Positions 1-8,749 of a stretch of DNA of 41,835 nucleotides are shown piece after piece. The first letter of the stretch is position 1, and each line of letters starts with the position of its first letter. The position numbers and the translations under genes are program-made. The notes under the pieces were generated by a model, which was not told the DNA's origin, searched no databases, and saw nothing but the letters and a program-made list of their open reading frames with translations. This DNA is from Spirochaetales bacterium UBA4629 (GTDB lineage Bacteria; Spirochaetota; Spirochaetia; Sphaerochaetales; Sphaerochaetaceae), in contig DHMZ01000006.1 of the NCBI GenBank assembly GCA_002406055.1, forward strand, positions 1-41,835. Direction: 5' to 3'.

Positions 1-184
1 TTTCGGCTCAGTCCCGAATTTTGTGTGATTTATGATTTTTATATTAAGTTATTCCATTCGCATTAAAGACTTTTTACACATTGTAAGCAAAATTTTCCCA
101 CGTCTAGATAGTAGGAGAAATTGAACCTTATAGAGTTGTCTTTTGTCTTTTATGGCACAACAAATTATAAAGAGGTAGGTTAAC

Positions 185-371
185 ACCTAGACAAATCTAA
201 CGCTTGAGGATGGTATGTTAGACTTGGTAGTACCACTAAAGATTGCCCAAACGTAGTGGTTGAAATAAGAAGCTCCAATTTTAGGAAAAAGCGAAAGGAG
301 TAGTAATTCACTGGAGTAGGTTATAAAACTTATACTAAAAAACTCCAATCTTTAGGTGGAAGAGTTGTTAC
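185..371 (+). mobile_element. Decayed right end of an IS200/IS605 (IS1341/TnpB-type) element
   Basis: The sequence resembles the 3' part of TnpB-only IS605 elements. A stretch reading like the end of a tnpB gene (frame ending at the TAG at 301-303, last residues about VVVEIRSSNF) runs into an AGCTCC...GGAG hairpin followed by TAGTAATTCAC at 301-311. A second hairpin (ACTCCA...TGGAAGAGT, about 341-366) ends in TTGTTAC. Such hairpin-plus-TTCAC ends are typical of IS605 right ends, and the tnpB 3' end usually overlaps the guide (omega) RNA. No intact transposase or left end is present. Bases 1-184 contain only stop-riddled frames and no gene I can support. Confidence 0.45.
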
Positions 372-892
372 TTCTTAATACATTCAATTATAGGTTCAAG
401 GTATTTTTTATCGGTCCAGTCGCATTTGTCATTCCCAGCAGCCATTAATGCTTTTTCCCATATTTCGTAATTCTCTGGATCTTTTTTTGCAACTGCCTTT
501 CTAAGTAAAGAGCATAATGTTCTATCCTTAAAAGACATTGCGTTCATATCAAACGCACCACGGCAATAAAAGAGAGGAATACCAGATAAGTTATCTTTCA
601 AATTATGCTCTCTAATTTGCTCAAATGCATTTTCTTCATATGGAGATGCACCACAACAAAATATGATAATCTTTTTACCCTTGAGTTTATTGATATTCTT
701 TTTTAGAAATGTTAATCCCGCAATACCAGAAGCATAGAGTCCTCCACCTAAAATGATGGTGTCATATCCAATAATTTCATTAATATCAGCTTTTTTTGTT
801 TCTATACATTTAAAGCCAGTTTCTTCTGCGAGATAATTAGCATATTTTTTTGTGGCACCATATTTTGATTGATATAGGATAACTCCTTTCAT
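368..892 (-). CDS. Flavodoxin-domain protein
   Basis: A 174-aa FMN-binding flavodoxin fold. The N-terminus ILYQSKYGATKKYA is the phosphate-binding loop (T/S-x-x-G-x-T type), and a TIILGGGLYASGI segment follows at about residues 44-56, as in HemG/flavodoxin-5-like proteins. It probably acts as a cytoplasmic low-potential electron carrier or quinone/flavin reductase; the substrate is not visible. The start has a strong GAGGAGAAA ribosome site. The stop codon lies in the last bases of the adjacent IS605-type remnant, so the C-terminus may have been altered by that insertion, although the ending still looks complete. It stands alone and is transcribed away from the DUF1538 gene. Confidence 0.8.
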   Translation of the reverse strand: MKGVILYQSKYGATKKYANYLAEETGFKCIETKKADINEIIGYDTIILGGGLYASGIAGLTFLKKNINKLKGKKIIIFCCGASPYEENAFEQIREHNLKDNLSGIPLFYCRGAFDMNAMSFKDRTLCSLLRKAVAKKDPENYEIWEKALMAAGNDKCDWTDKKYLEPIIECIKK

Positions 893-1195
893 AAGTGTTT
901 CTCCTCAAATTTCAATTTGTACGTCTCTCAAACTCTATCACTAGCTCTTCATGTCTAATCTTAGAGACTTTAGTATTTTTCCAAATACTTTTGAGTCTTT
1001 ACAACTTGATAAAAACCATTAAATTATTTTGCATAGACTAGCACTTTCACGGGAGGTTGAAAAGGTTATGGCTGCCTATCTATCCATTTTTTAATATGGC
1101 TTCTTCAACAAAATATCTTCTCTTTGTTGGTTGCTTATTTACCCTTTTTTTATTTATATTTTAAGTAGTTACAATCACTTTTTTGGAGGAGATTA
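893..1195. other. Intergenic region between divergent flavodoxin and DUF1538 genes
   Basis: About 300 bp with no supportable gene. It contains the ribosome sites of both flanking genes (GGAGGA ends about 7 bases before the ATG at 1196). A possible promoter for the rightward operon is TTGCTT (1131-1136), an 18-base spacer and TATATT (1155-1160). A 23-codon frame at 951 lacks a ribosome site and I do not call it. Confidence 0.4.
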
Positions 1196-2650
1196 ATGGA
1201 TTTTTTTAAGCAAATGAAAGAGGTTGCTATGTCTGTACTTCCAATTGTCCTTATTGCGACAATTCTTGGTTGGATATTTAGTGTTTTTACTCCTTCTTTG
1301 TACTTGCAATTTCTTTTTTCTGCCTTTCTCGTTGTAATAGGGTTAACACTCTTCCTTCTTGGTGTAAACGTTGGATTTTTGCCAGTAGGTAACCATCTTG
1401 GCTCTATGATAACGCAAAAAAGGAGTGTTTTGCTATTAATAGCATCAGGCTTAGGTCTTGGTGTATTAATCACACTTGCAGAGCCAGATGTTAAAGTATT
1501 GTCAGACCAAGTTGCTTCAATGAATAGTGGTGTGAGCTCTTCTTTTCTTGTCTTTGTCATTGCGCTTGGAGTTGGAATCTTCATGGCAATCAGCTATGTA
1601 AGAGCTCTAACTAGATTTTCACTTAAAATTACAATGTTCATAGGCGTTGCACTTATGTTCTTTGTTGCTTCATTTGTTCCAGAGTTCTTTGTTTCTGTAG
1701 GCTTTGATGCCGGTGGTGCAACAACAGGTCCAATGGCTGTTCCTTTTATTATGGCACTAGGAATGGGGGTCGCTTCTAGCCATGGACACAATGAAGAAGA
1801 TTCTTTTGGCTTTACTGGAATAGCATCAGTTGGACCTGTTCTCGCAGTTCTTGTCTTTGGTGCTTTTATGAATGGTGGTAGTGCCATTAGTGTAAGCGAA
1901 AGTGAAACTCACTCTATGCTTGCTCTTTTTGGTGAAGTGGCATTATCTGTAACAAAATCTATGTTGCCTCTTGTTGTTATATGTATCTTAGTTCAAATTC
2001 TTTTTATGAAACTACCAAGCATTCGTGCAACAAGAATGTATATGGGTATTCTTTATTCGTTTGTAGGAATAATACTTTTCTTATTTGCCGTTGAATCTTC
2101 ATTTATGTCAGTTGCTCGTTCTCTCGGTCAGGCAATTGCTCTCTCGTCTCCAAATGCCCTTATTCCAATTGGTTTAATTCTTGGCTCATGTGTAGTTCTT
2201 GCAGAACCAGCTATATGGGTATTAACAGAACAAGTTGAAGATGTAAGTGAAGGCAAGATTAAGAGATTTGTCCTCTTAGCATTTATAGCTATTGGTGTTG
2301 CTTGTGCTGTAATGCTATCGATGATTAGAATTATAAATGGAACATCTATATGGTACTTTTTACTACCTGGATATGGTTTGATATTAATACTTTTACCGTT
2401 TGTTCCGACTCTATTTGTAGGTATTGGATTTGATTCTGGTGGGGTTGCAACCGGACCTATGTCCTCTACATTTTTACTTCCTTTTGTCTCTGGAGCTGCT
2501 AGCGTTCTTGCGTCTGATCCATCTTCAATGGCATTTGGAATGATTGGTTTAATTGCTATGATGCCTATCTTGGCAATTGAGATTCTTGGCTTATTCTTCT
2601 CTCTTAGTATGAAGAAGGCCCAGAAGAGTAGGGAGGTTAAGAATGATTAA
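1196..2650 (+). CDS. DUF1538 family integral membrane protein (putative transporter)
   Basis: A 484-aa, very hydrophobic protein with about 12 membrane segments. It is an internal duplication. Each half carries a LAEPxxxVLxxQV motif (residues about 95-106 and 335-347) and a GFDxGGxxTGPM motif (about 169-180 and 411-422); these small-residue/acidic re-entrant-like motifs probably form a pore. This is the pattern of DUF1538 proteins, whose substrate is unestablished. The downstream PII-like gene overlaps it by 8 bp, so the two are translationally coupled. PII proteins classically gate transporters (for example AmtB by GlnK), which suggests a PII-regulated channel for a small nitrogenous or ionic substrate; that part is inference. 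The ATG has a good GGAGGA ribosome site. Confidence 0.8.
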   Translation: MDFFKQMKEVAMSVLPIVLIATILGWIFSVFTPSLYLQFLFSAFLVVIGLTLFLLGVNVGFLPVGNHLGSMITQKRSVLLLIASGLGLGVLITLAEPDVKVLSDQVASMNSGVSSSFLVFVIALGVGIFMAISYVRALTRFSLKITMFIGVALMFFVASFVPEFFVSVGFDAGGATTGPMAVPFIMALGMGVASSHGHNEEDSFGFTGIASVGPVLAVLVFGAFMNGGSAISVSESETHSMLALFGEVALSVTKSMLPLVVICILVQILFMKLPSIRATRMYMGILYSFVGIILFLFAVESSFMSVARSLGQAIALSSPNALIPIGLILGSCVVLAEPAIWVLTEQVEDVSEGKIKRFVLLAFIAIGVACAVMLSMIRIINGTSIWYFLLPGYGLILILLPFVPTLFVGIGFDSGGVATGPMSSTFLLPFVSGAASVLASDPSSMAFGMIGLIAMMPILAIEILGLFFSLSMKKAQKSREVKND

Positions 2651-3239
2651 AGGAAAGATGTTTTGTGCCATTGTAAATAAAGGGGATGGTGCAAAGACTA
2701 TGGAAGCTTTAAGAAGTGCTGGTGCTACTGGTGGAACGATTATCAATGCACATGGTACAGCTCCGACATCTATACTATCAATGCTAGGTCTTGGAGACAC
2801 AAGAAAAGAGGTGCTTTTGTCTATGCTTAATGAAAGGATAGAAGAAGACTGTATTGAGAGCGTAAAGAGACTTAAGTTCAAGATGAAAGGTGTATGTTCA
2901 CTATTAGGCGAAAACGGAGGAGAGAAAATGGCAAAGAGCGAATGGAAAATGATACAGGTTATATGTGAAAATGGATATGCTGATGATATTATGGCTGCTG
3001 CCAGAAAAGAAGGCGCAAAGGGCGGAACAATCCTTAAGGGCCATGGTACAGCAAAAGAGGATGATATTAAGTTCTTTGGCTATCCAATAACTTCAGATAA
3101 AGAGATTTTATTGATTATAGAGAATAAAGATAAGGCTGATAAAATTATCGCTGCAATCGAAAATTTGCCATTTTTATCACAGAAGGGTAAGGCTGTAATA
3201 TTCTCTTTGCCAGTATCACACTTTAGCTCTATTGGCTAA
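2643..3239 (+). CDS. Tandem (two-domain) PII-like nitrogen regulatory protein
   Basis: 198 aa containing two PII-like ferredoxin-fold units in one chain. Unit 1 is about residues 1-85 and has the GATGGTIINAHGTA segment. Unit 2 is about residues 98-190 and has GAKGGTILKGHGTA. These matching segments correspond to the strand and loop before the T-loop of PII proteins, which bind nucleotides in the clefts between subunits. Classical PII proteins are about 110-aa trimers, so a doubled chain implies a different oligomer or a pseudo-symmetric ring. It overlaps the end of the DUF1538 gene, with GGAGG six to seven bases before its ATG. It probably senses a cytoplasmic metabolite and controls the DUF1538 membrane protein. 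It lacks the classical uridylylated tyrosine context, so signalling is probably by ligand only. Confidence 0.8.
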   Translation: MIKGKMFCAIVNKGDGAKTMEALRSAGATGGTIINAHGTAPTSILSMLGLGDTRKEVLLSMLNERIEEDCIESVKRLKFKMKGVCSLLGENGGEKMAKSEWKMIQVICENGYADDIMAAARKEGAKGGTILKGHGTAKEDDIKFFGYPITSDKEILLIIENKDKADKIIAAIENLPFLSQKGKAVIFSLPVSHFSSIG

Positions 3240-3273
3240 AAATGAAGTATTGGTGGAGAATTCAGTTTCTCTG

Positions 3274-3302
3274 TTGACGCTTTAGTTTATTTTATTTATT
3301 TA
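3274..3302 (+). promoter_or_regulatory. Putative sigma-70 promoter of the ABC exporter operon
   Basis: TTGACG (3274-3279), a 17-base AT-rich spacer and TATTTA (3297-3302) lie about 50 bp before the TTG start of the first exporter gene. Supported by consensus resemblance only. Confidence 0.4.
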
Positions 3303-3351
3303 TTCTTTCAGTTTTGATTTAATCGACTTAATTTACTAGAGGTATCAAGAA

Positions 3352-5070
3352 TTGTTTAAAACACTCTTCTCTCGAGTAAGAGAGTATAAGGCTAAGGCTT
3401 TAGTTACTCCATTGTTTATGATTTTAGAGGTTTTAATGGAGGTCTTAATCCCTACCATTATGGCTAGAATAATAGATGATGGAGTTGCAACTATGAATAT
3501 GGAGAAGATTCTTCTTCTCTCTGGTCTATTAATATTAGCGGCTATCTTGTCGCTTTTATTTGGTATTTTAGGTGCTCGTTTTGGCTCTGTTGCATCTTCC
3601 GGGTTTTCAACTAACCTCCGTCATGATCTATACGGAAAGATACAAGAGCTCTCTTTTGCAGATATAGACAAGTTCTCTCCATCCTCTCTCATAACGCGTT
3701 TAACAACAGATGTTCAGAGAATTCAGATGCTATTTTCTATGTGCATAAGAATGTTCGTACGTTCCCCTATGATGCTTATCTTTGCTTCTATTATGGCGTA
3801 CAAAACAGGTGGTGTTCTTTCTGCAATTTTTGCTCTAATTATTCCTGTAATCGCTTTCGGTGTAATTCTTCTTACCAAGGTTACACATAAGTACTTCACT
3901 GCAGCATTTAAGGGCTATGATAGATTTAATCAGGTAGTAGGTGAAAACCTCTCTGGCATTAGAACAGTTAAAGCCTTTGTAAGAGAAAATAGAGAAAAAG
4001 AAAAATTTGATGAGTCTGCTGAGAACATAAAATACAACTTTGAAAAAGCAGAAAAGATGATGAGTTTAATAAACCCAATTGTCATGTTTGTCTCTTACGG
4101 TTGTATGATTGCGATCTCATATTTTGGAGCTAAACTTGTAAACGTTGGGCGAATGGATACCGGTGCTTTAATGAGTATTTATACTTATTCTGCACAGATT
4201 CTTTCCTCATTGATGATGACAGGAATGATGATTGTTATGTACACGATGAGTAGACCGAGTATGGAAAGAGTAGTAGAGGTTCTTTCATACACTCCAACAA
4301 TGGATAATAACGAAAATGGTATAAAGAATGTTGATAATGGCTCTGTTAACTTCGAAAATGTATCATTTGGCTATACCCCAACATCTACAGTCTTAAAGAA
4401 TATTAACCTTGAAATTAAGAGTGGTGAGATGGTTGGAATAATCGGTACGACAGGTAGTGGAAAGACAACGCTTGTTTCTCTTATTGCTCGCTTATATGAT
4501 CCAACATCTGGCACTGTAAAGGTGGGAGGAAGAGATGCTAGAGAGTATAACCTAAAAGCTCTCAGAGACAGCGTATCTGTTGTTCTTCAGAAGAACACTC
4601 TCTTCTCTGGAACTCTAAGTGAAAACCTTAGATGGGGTAATCCAAATGCCACAAAAGAAGATATGGAGAAAGCTCTCAAAATAGCTTCAGCATATGACTT
4701 TGTTATGCAAAAGGAAAACGGCCTAGATTGCTCTGTTGAGCAGGGCGGAACCAACTTTTCTGGCGGACAAAGACAGAGACTTTGTATTGCTCGTGCACTT
4801 TTGAAAGAGCCTAAGATTTTGATTATGGATGACTCTACTTCTGCTGTAGATACCGCAACAGATAGAGAGATAAGAACTCAACTTAGAACAAATGTTAATG
4901 AAATGACAAGAATAATTATTAGCCAGAGAGTTTCTTCTATAGAGGATGCTGACAAGATAATTATTATGAATAATGGTGAGATTGAAGATATAGGCACACA
5001 CTCTGAACTAATTGAAAGAAATGCAGCCTACAAAGATTTATATGAGACTCAAACAAGGAGGGTAGAATAA
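3352..5070 (+). CDS. ABC exporter half-transporter with degenerate ATPase site (subunit A)
   Basis: 572 aa: an N-terminal six-helix exporter domain (residues about 15-320) fused to a nucleotide-binding domain. Walker A GTTGSGKT is at about 364-371, the signature FSGGQRQR at about 469, and Walker B ILIMDDS at about 488. The catalytic Glu after Walker B is Asp, and the H-loop His is Gln (IIISQR, about 523). With the next gene it therefore forms a heterodimer with one consensus and one degenerate ATP site, the arrangement known from TM287/TM288 and BmrC/BmrD. The start is TTG with AGAGG nine bases upstream. Its end overlaps the ATG of the partner by one base. The exported substrate is unknown; drugs, lipids or peptides are typical of the family. 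Confidence 0.9.
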   Translation: MFKTLFSRVREYKAKALVTPLFMILEVLMEVLIPTIMARIIDDGVATMNMEKILLLSGLLILAAILSLLFGILGARFGSVASSGFSTNLRHDLYGKIQELSFADIDKFSPSSLITRLTTDVQRIQMLFSMCIRMFVRSPMMLIFASIMAYKTGGVLSAIFALIIPVIAFGVILLTKVTHKYFTAAFKGYDRFNQVVGENLSGIRTVKAFVRENREKEKFDESAENIKYNFEKAEKMMSLINPIVMFVSYGCMIAISYFGAKLVNVGRMDTGALMSIYTYSAQILSSLMMTGMMIVMYTMSRPSMERVVEVLSYTPTMDNNENGIKNVDNGSVNFENVSFGYTPTSTVLKNINLEIKSGEMVGIIGTTGSGKTTLVSLIARLYDPTSGTVKVGGRDAREYNLKALRDSVSVVLQKNTLFSGTLSENLRWGNPNATKEDMEKALKIASAYDFVMQKENGLDCSVEQGGTNFSGGQRQRLCIARALLKEPKILIMDDSTSAVDTATDREIRTQLRTNVNEMTRIIISQRVSSIEDADKIIIMNNGEIEDIGTHSELIERNAAYKDLYETQTRRVE

Positions 5071-6941
5071 TGGGTAAAATGAAATTTGGTGAAAAAGCTA
5101 AGAACCCTAAAGGCGCTTTCCTTAAATTAATGAAGACTGTATTCAAGGGGAGAATACCATACTTGGTTCTAATTCTTGTATGTATTGTCCTTTCTGCATT
5201 AGCAACTACATACTCAGCTTCATTTATTGGCGAGTTTATCGACAACATAATAATTCCACTCAAGGGAGTAGAAAATCCTGACTTTAGTCCAGCTTTAAAG
5301 GCTTTATTGAAGTTTGCTATTGTCATAGTAGTATCAATCGTGGCTTCTTTTCTTTCCTCTTGGGTTATGGTTGGAATTTCACAAAGATCAATCTATAAGC
5401 TCAGAGTAGATATGTTCAATAAGCTCGAGTCTCTTCCTCTTTCATATTTTGACCAAAACTCTAGAGGAAGTATCATGAGCCGTTTCTCTAATGATACAGA
5501 TACTATCAACCAACTTATTTCAAATGGCTTAGTATCTCTCCTTTCTTCTGTTATTACGATAGTAATGGTGCTTTTTTCGATGTTCTCGAATAGTTTGCTT
5601 CTTACTATTGTAGTCTTGTTGTCTCTAGTACTAACTCTATGGACAACTAAAAAGGTTGCATCTAAGAGTGGAAAGTATTATGCAGCTCAGCAAAAGACGC
5701 TTGGAGATGTTAATGGCTATATAGAAGAGATGATTAATGGTCAAAGAGTAATCAAGGTATTTACACATGAAGAGAAGAGTGAGAAAGATTTTGCTGTGCT
5801 TAACGAGAACTTAAATCATGCTATGTCAGAGGCAAATAGTTGGGCGAGTTCCATGGGACCACTTAACAATAACCTTGGCCATCTTCAGTATGTTGTTCTA
5901 GTTCTTATTGGAGCAATAACAATAATCAATAAGCCTAACTTCTATACTATTGGAGCCTTAGCAGCTTTCTTACAGCTTTCAAAGTCCTTCTCTAACAATA
6001 TTGGCCAGATTTCACAGCAAGCTAACAATGTTCTCGTTGCTCTAGCAGGTGCTGAAAGAGTCTTTACTCTTCTTGATGAAAAGAGTGAAGAAGACAATGG
6101 TAAAATTACCCTTGTAAGAGTTAACTCTCATGATGGTGATATGAAAGAAGTTAAGGAATCTACAGGAAAGTGGGCTTGGAAGAAGGAAGATGGTACACTT
6201 GTTCCTTTCAAGGGTAGTGTTGTTATGAAGGATGTAGACTTCTCTTACATTCCAGGTAAACCTGTTCTTCATGATATATCATTATATGCAAAACCTGGTC
6301 AGAAGATTGCATTTGTTGGTTCAACAGGAGCTGGTAAGACTACAATTACAAATCTTCTTAACAGATTCTACAATATTGAGGATGGTACCATTACAATTGA
6401 TAATTTGAACATCATGGATATGCGCTTAGCAGATTTAAGACGATCTATGGCAATGGTACTGCAAGATACAAACCTATTTACAGGAACTATCAAGGATAAC
6501 ATTCGTTATGGACGCTTAGATGCAACAGATGAAGATGTAATAAAGGCCGCTAAACTTGCTAATGCTCATGACTTTATCATGATGATGAAGAATGGCTACG
6601 ATACTGTTATCACAAATAATGGCGAGAACCTCTCGCAGGGACAGCGACAGCTATTATCTATCGCTCGTGCTGCTATAGCAAATCCCCCTATTTTGATAAT
6701 GGATGAAGCTACAAGCAGTATCGATACACATACTGAAAGCTTAGTTCAGTCTGGTATGGATAAGCTTATGGAAAATAGAACTGTATTTGTTATTGCTCAT
6801 AGATTAAGTACAGTTAGAAATAGTAATGCAATTATGGTTTTGGAAAATGGTAGAATTATAGAGCGTGGTGACCATGATTCTCTTATGAAGGAGAAGGGTG
6901 TTTACTACAATCTCTACACAGGAAATAAAGAGCTAAGCTAA
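5070..6941 (+). CDS. ABC exporter half-transporter with consensus ATPase site (subunit B)
   Basis: 623 aa: a transmembrane domain (about residues 25-330) followed by a canonical ATPase domain. Walker A GSTGAGKT is at about 417-424, the signature LSQGQRQL at about 520, Walker B ILIMDEATS at about 541, and the H-loop is FVIAHRLST (His about 577). The LSQGQ signature and intact Glu/His complement the degenerate partner encoded immediately upstream, as in TM288. A charged insertion at about residues 345-375, just before the first NBD strand, lengthens it relative to the partner. The two genes form one transcription unit. Confidence 0.9.
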   Translation: MGKMKFGEKAKNPKGAFLKLMKTVFKGRIPYLVLILVCIVLSALATTYSASFIGEFIDNIIIPLKGVENPDFSPALKALLKFAIVIVVSIVASFLSSWVMVGISQRSIYKLRVDMFNKLESLPLSYFDQNSRGSIMSRFSNDTDTINQLISNGLVSLLSSVITIVMVLFSMFSNSLLLTIVVLLSLVLTLWTTKKVASKSGKYYAAQQKTLGDVNGYIEEMINGQRVIKVFTHEEKSEKDFAVLNENLNHAMSEANSWASSMGPLNNNLGHLQYVVLVLIGAITIINKPNFYTIGALAAFLQLSKSFSNNIGQISQQANNVLVALAGAERVFTLLDEKSEEDNGKITLVRVNSHDGDMKEVKESTGKWAWKKEDGTLVPFKGSVVMKDVDFSYIPGKPVLHDISLYAKPGQKIAFVGSTGAGKTTITNLLNRFYNIEDGTITIDNLNIMDMRLADLRRSMAMVLQDTNLFTGTIKDNIRYGRLDATDEDVIKAAKLANAHDFIMMMKNGYDTVITNNGENLSQGQRQLLSIARAAIANPPILIMDEATSSIDTHTESLVQSGMDKLMENRTVFVIAHRLSTVRNSNAIMVLENGRIIERGDHDSLMKEKGVYYNLYTGNKELS

Positions 6942-6978
6942 TCTTTGTCTTTTGGCTTTTTGAAGCTAAAATAGAATT

Positions 6979-8250
6979 ATGAAAGATGATAGGATTTACC
7001 TTTGTATAGATTTAAAGAGCTTCTACGCATCTGTTGAATGCGTAGAGAGAGGGTTAGATCCTATGACAACAAATTTGGTTGTCGCAGATGTGGAGAGAAC
7101 AGATAAGACTATTTGTCTTGCTGTCTCTCCTTCTTTAAAGCTACTCGGTGTAAAAAACAGGTGTCGTCTCTTTGAAATCCCAAAAACAATCAAATACATC
7201 ATAGCTACCCCTAGAATGCAAAAGTATATAGACTATTCAGCTAACATCTATGGCATATATTTACGTTATTTAGCGCCAGAGGATATTTTTGTCTATTCAA
7301 TTGATGAAGCCTTTATGGATGTAACAGACTATCTAGAAAGCATGAATATGACAGCTAAAGAGCTTGCTGTTTTCTTAATGAACAAAATTGAAGAGGAACT
7401 AGGTGTAAGAGCCACTGCCGGAATTGGAACAAATCTATATCTTGCAAAAATAGCGTTAGATATTACAGCAAAACATTCGCCTCTTTTTATAGGGATTTTA
7501 GATGAAGAGAGCTATAAAGAAAAGCTTTGGAACCATACTCCCTTAACTGATTTCTGGCGTATTGGAAAAGGTATGTCTAATCGCCTAGCCCGTCTTGGCC
7601 TATACACTATGTATCAAATTGCCCACACACCTGAGGATTTGCTCTATAGGGAATTTGGAATCGATGCAGAGCTCCTTATTGATCATGCATGGGGACGAGA
7701 AAGTGTAACACTAAAAGATGTTCAAGCTTACAAGCCTAAAGCGAAGAGCATATCTTCTGGACAAGTTTTAATGAGAGATTATACTCCAGAAGAGGCTTTG
7801 GTAGTTGTGAAAGAGATGGCTGATGAAGTAACTCTTCTTCTTACTGAAAAGAAAATGCGGTCCTCAACATTCGCTCTTAGCATTGGCTATTCAAAATCAT
7901 CTGGTGGGGATTTTTCTAATGGAACTTCTTCTATTAATACTTCAACGAGCCAAGATTCTCTTATTAGAAGAATATTCATTGATCTATATAATCAACTTGT
8001 AGATAAAGAGAAAACTATCCGACGCTTCTATCTTGTTGCCTCTTCTTTAACAAAAGAAGAAGAGGGTAGGCAATTGGACCTTTTTGAAGATAATGAAGAA
8101 GAAGATAAGAAAAATCGTATCCAAAAAGCAATATTAGAGCTTAAAGATACATATGGCAAAAACATAATCATAAAAGGTATGGACTACGAAGAAAATGCCA
8201 CGGGACGCGATAGAAATAAGCAAATAGGAGGCCATAAAAGTGGCGAGTGA
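6979..8250 (+). CDS. Y-family DNA polymerase (UvrX/YqjW/DinB-type)
   Basis: 423 aa. The catalytic motifs of Y-family translesion polymerases are present: IYLCIDLKSFYASVE (first metal-binding Asp, steric-gate region) at about 6-20 and the SIDEAFMD Asp-Glu pair at about 108-115. GIGTNLYLAKIALD follows at about 147-160. The little-finger region extends to about 355, and the hydrophilic tail contains QLDLFEDNEE, which resembles a beta-clamp-binding peptide (QLxLF). It performs error-prone bypass synthesis. The next gene, a YolD-like protein, overlaps by 11 bp, the arrangement seen with Bacillus UvrX/YolD. I see no LexA-type operator here. The ribosome site before the ATG is weak. Confidence 0.9.
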   Translation: MKDDRIYLCIDLKSFYASVECVERGLDPMTTNLVVADVERTDKTICLAVSPSLKLLGVKNRCRLFEIPKTIKYIIATPRMQKYIDYSANIYGIYLRYLAPEDIFVYSIDEAFMDVTDYLESMNMTAKELAVFLMNKIEEELGVRATAGIGTNLYLAKIALDITAKHSPLFIGILDEESYKEKLWNHTPLTDFWRIGKGMSNRLARLGLYTMYQIAHTPEDLLYREFGIDAELLIDHAWGRESVTLKDVQAYKPKAKSISSGQVLMRDYTPEEALVVVKEMADEVTLLLTEKKMRSSTFALSIGYSKSSGGDFSNGTSSINTSTSQDSLIRRIFIDLYNQLVDKEKTIRRFYLVASSLTKEEEGRQLDLFEDNEEEDKKNRIQKAILELKDTYGKNIIIKGMDYEENATGRDRNKQIGGHKSGE

Positions 8251-8584
8251 AAAGAGAGAAAAGATGCCACTTGAGCAAAGAGCCAAACTCTTTATGCCTT
8301 TTGCTGCTTTAAGGGGGCTAGAAGAGGCATTAGAAAAAAAGAGAGAAGAGATGCTTAAGGAAAATAAGATAATTCTCTCAGAAGATGGAATTATGGAAGT
8401 AGATAATCTTCTTAGAAATTTAAAAAAAGGCGATGAGGTTTTTCTTTCTTACTATGATGGTGATAGATATAAAAACAAAAAAGGCTTTGTTGATAAAATA
8501 GATAGGCAAAATGAGTGCATTTTAATGGAAAAGGAACCTATCTATTTTTCTTCTATTCTCTCAATTAGAAAAGAAAAAGAGTAA
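8240..8584 (+). CDS. YolD-like protein, partner of the Y-family polymerase
   Basis: 114 aa, recognised by the segment RAKLFMPFAALRGLEEAL (about residues 14-31), the core motif of the YolD-like family. Family members sit beside Y-family polymerases in Firmicutes and their plasmids and phages, and are thought to modulate them or act as UmuD-like accessories. The start is GTG with AGGAGG about eight bases upstream, inside the polymerase gene. The family is commonest in Firmicutes, so the pair may have been acquired. The exact activity is unknown. Confidence 0.8.
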   Translation: MASEKREKMPLEQRAKLFMPFAALRGLEEALEKKREEMLKENKIILSEDGIMEVDNLLRNLKKGDEVFLSYYDGDRYKNKKGFVDKIDRQNECILMEKEPIYFSSILSIRKEKE

Positions 8585-8658
8585 TCGGGATGGGCGGGCT
8601 CGAACCGCCGACCCCCAGTCCCCCAGACTGATACGCTAAACCTCTGCGCTACATCCCG
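8585..8658 (-). tRNA. tRNA-Pro (anticodon GGG)
   Basis: A complete cloverleaf reads leftward. The acceptor stem CGGGATG/CATCCCG pairs perfectly and is followed by discriminator A at 8585. The D-arm is GCGC/GCGT, the anticodon stem TCAGT/ACTGG with loop CTGGGGG gives anticodon GGG, the variable loop has five bases, and the T-arm is GGCGG-TTCGAGC-CCGCC. CCA is not encoded. Confidence 0.95.
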
Positions 8659-8668
8659 AAACAACTAA

Positions 8669-8696
8669 TCGTTACATCTTTAGTTCACTTAGTCAA
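8669..8696 (-). promoter_or_regulatory. Putative promoter of tRNA-Pro
   Basis: On the minus strand TTGACT (8696-8691), a 16-base spacer and TAACGA (8674-8669) end about 10 bases before the mature tRNA 5' end, a normal position for a tRNA promoter. Confidence 0.5.
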
Positions 8697-8710
8697 CATG
8701 ACTTTTGAGA

Positions 8711-8742
8711 TTAAAAAAGTGGCCGCCAATAGAGGCAACCAC
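8711..8742 (-). terminator. Rho-independent terminator of the threonine-synthase-like gene
   Basis: On the minus strand the stem GTGG-GCC/GGC-CCAC (8742-8719, one small internal loop) is followed directly by six T residues (8718-8713), just after the stop codon at 8750. Confidence 0.75.
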
Positions 8743-8749
8743 AATAGTT

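Noticed and set aside
1020..1110. Possible structured RNA (nitrogen-type riboswitch) before DUF1538
   Set aside because: Some hairpin potential, but no conserved core of glutamine or other known riboswitches could be recognised.
1150..1887. Two long minus-strand frames antisense to the DUF1538 gene
   Set aside because: Products are low-complexity and basic without motifs; the plus-strand membrane protein with duplicated motifs explains the region.
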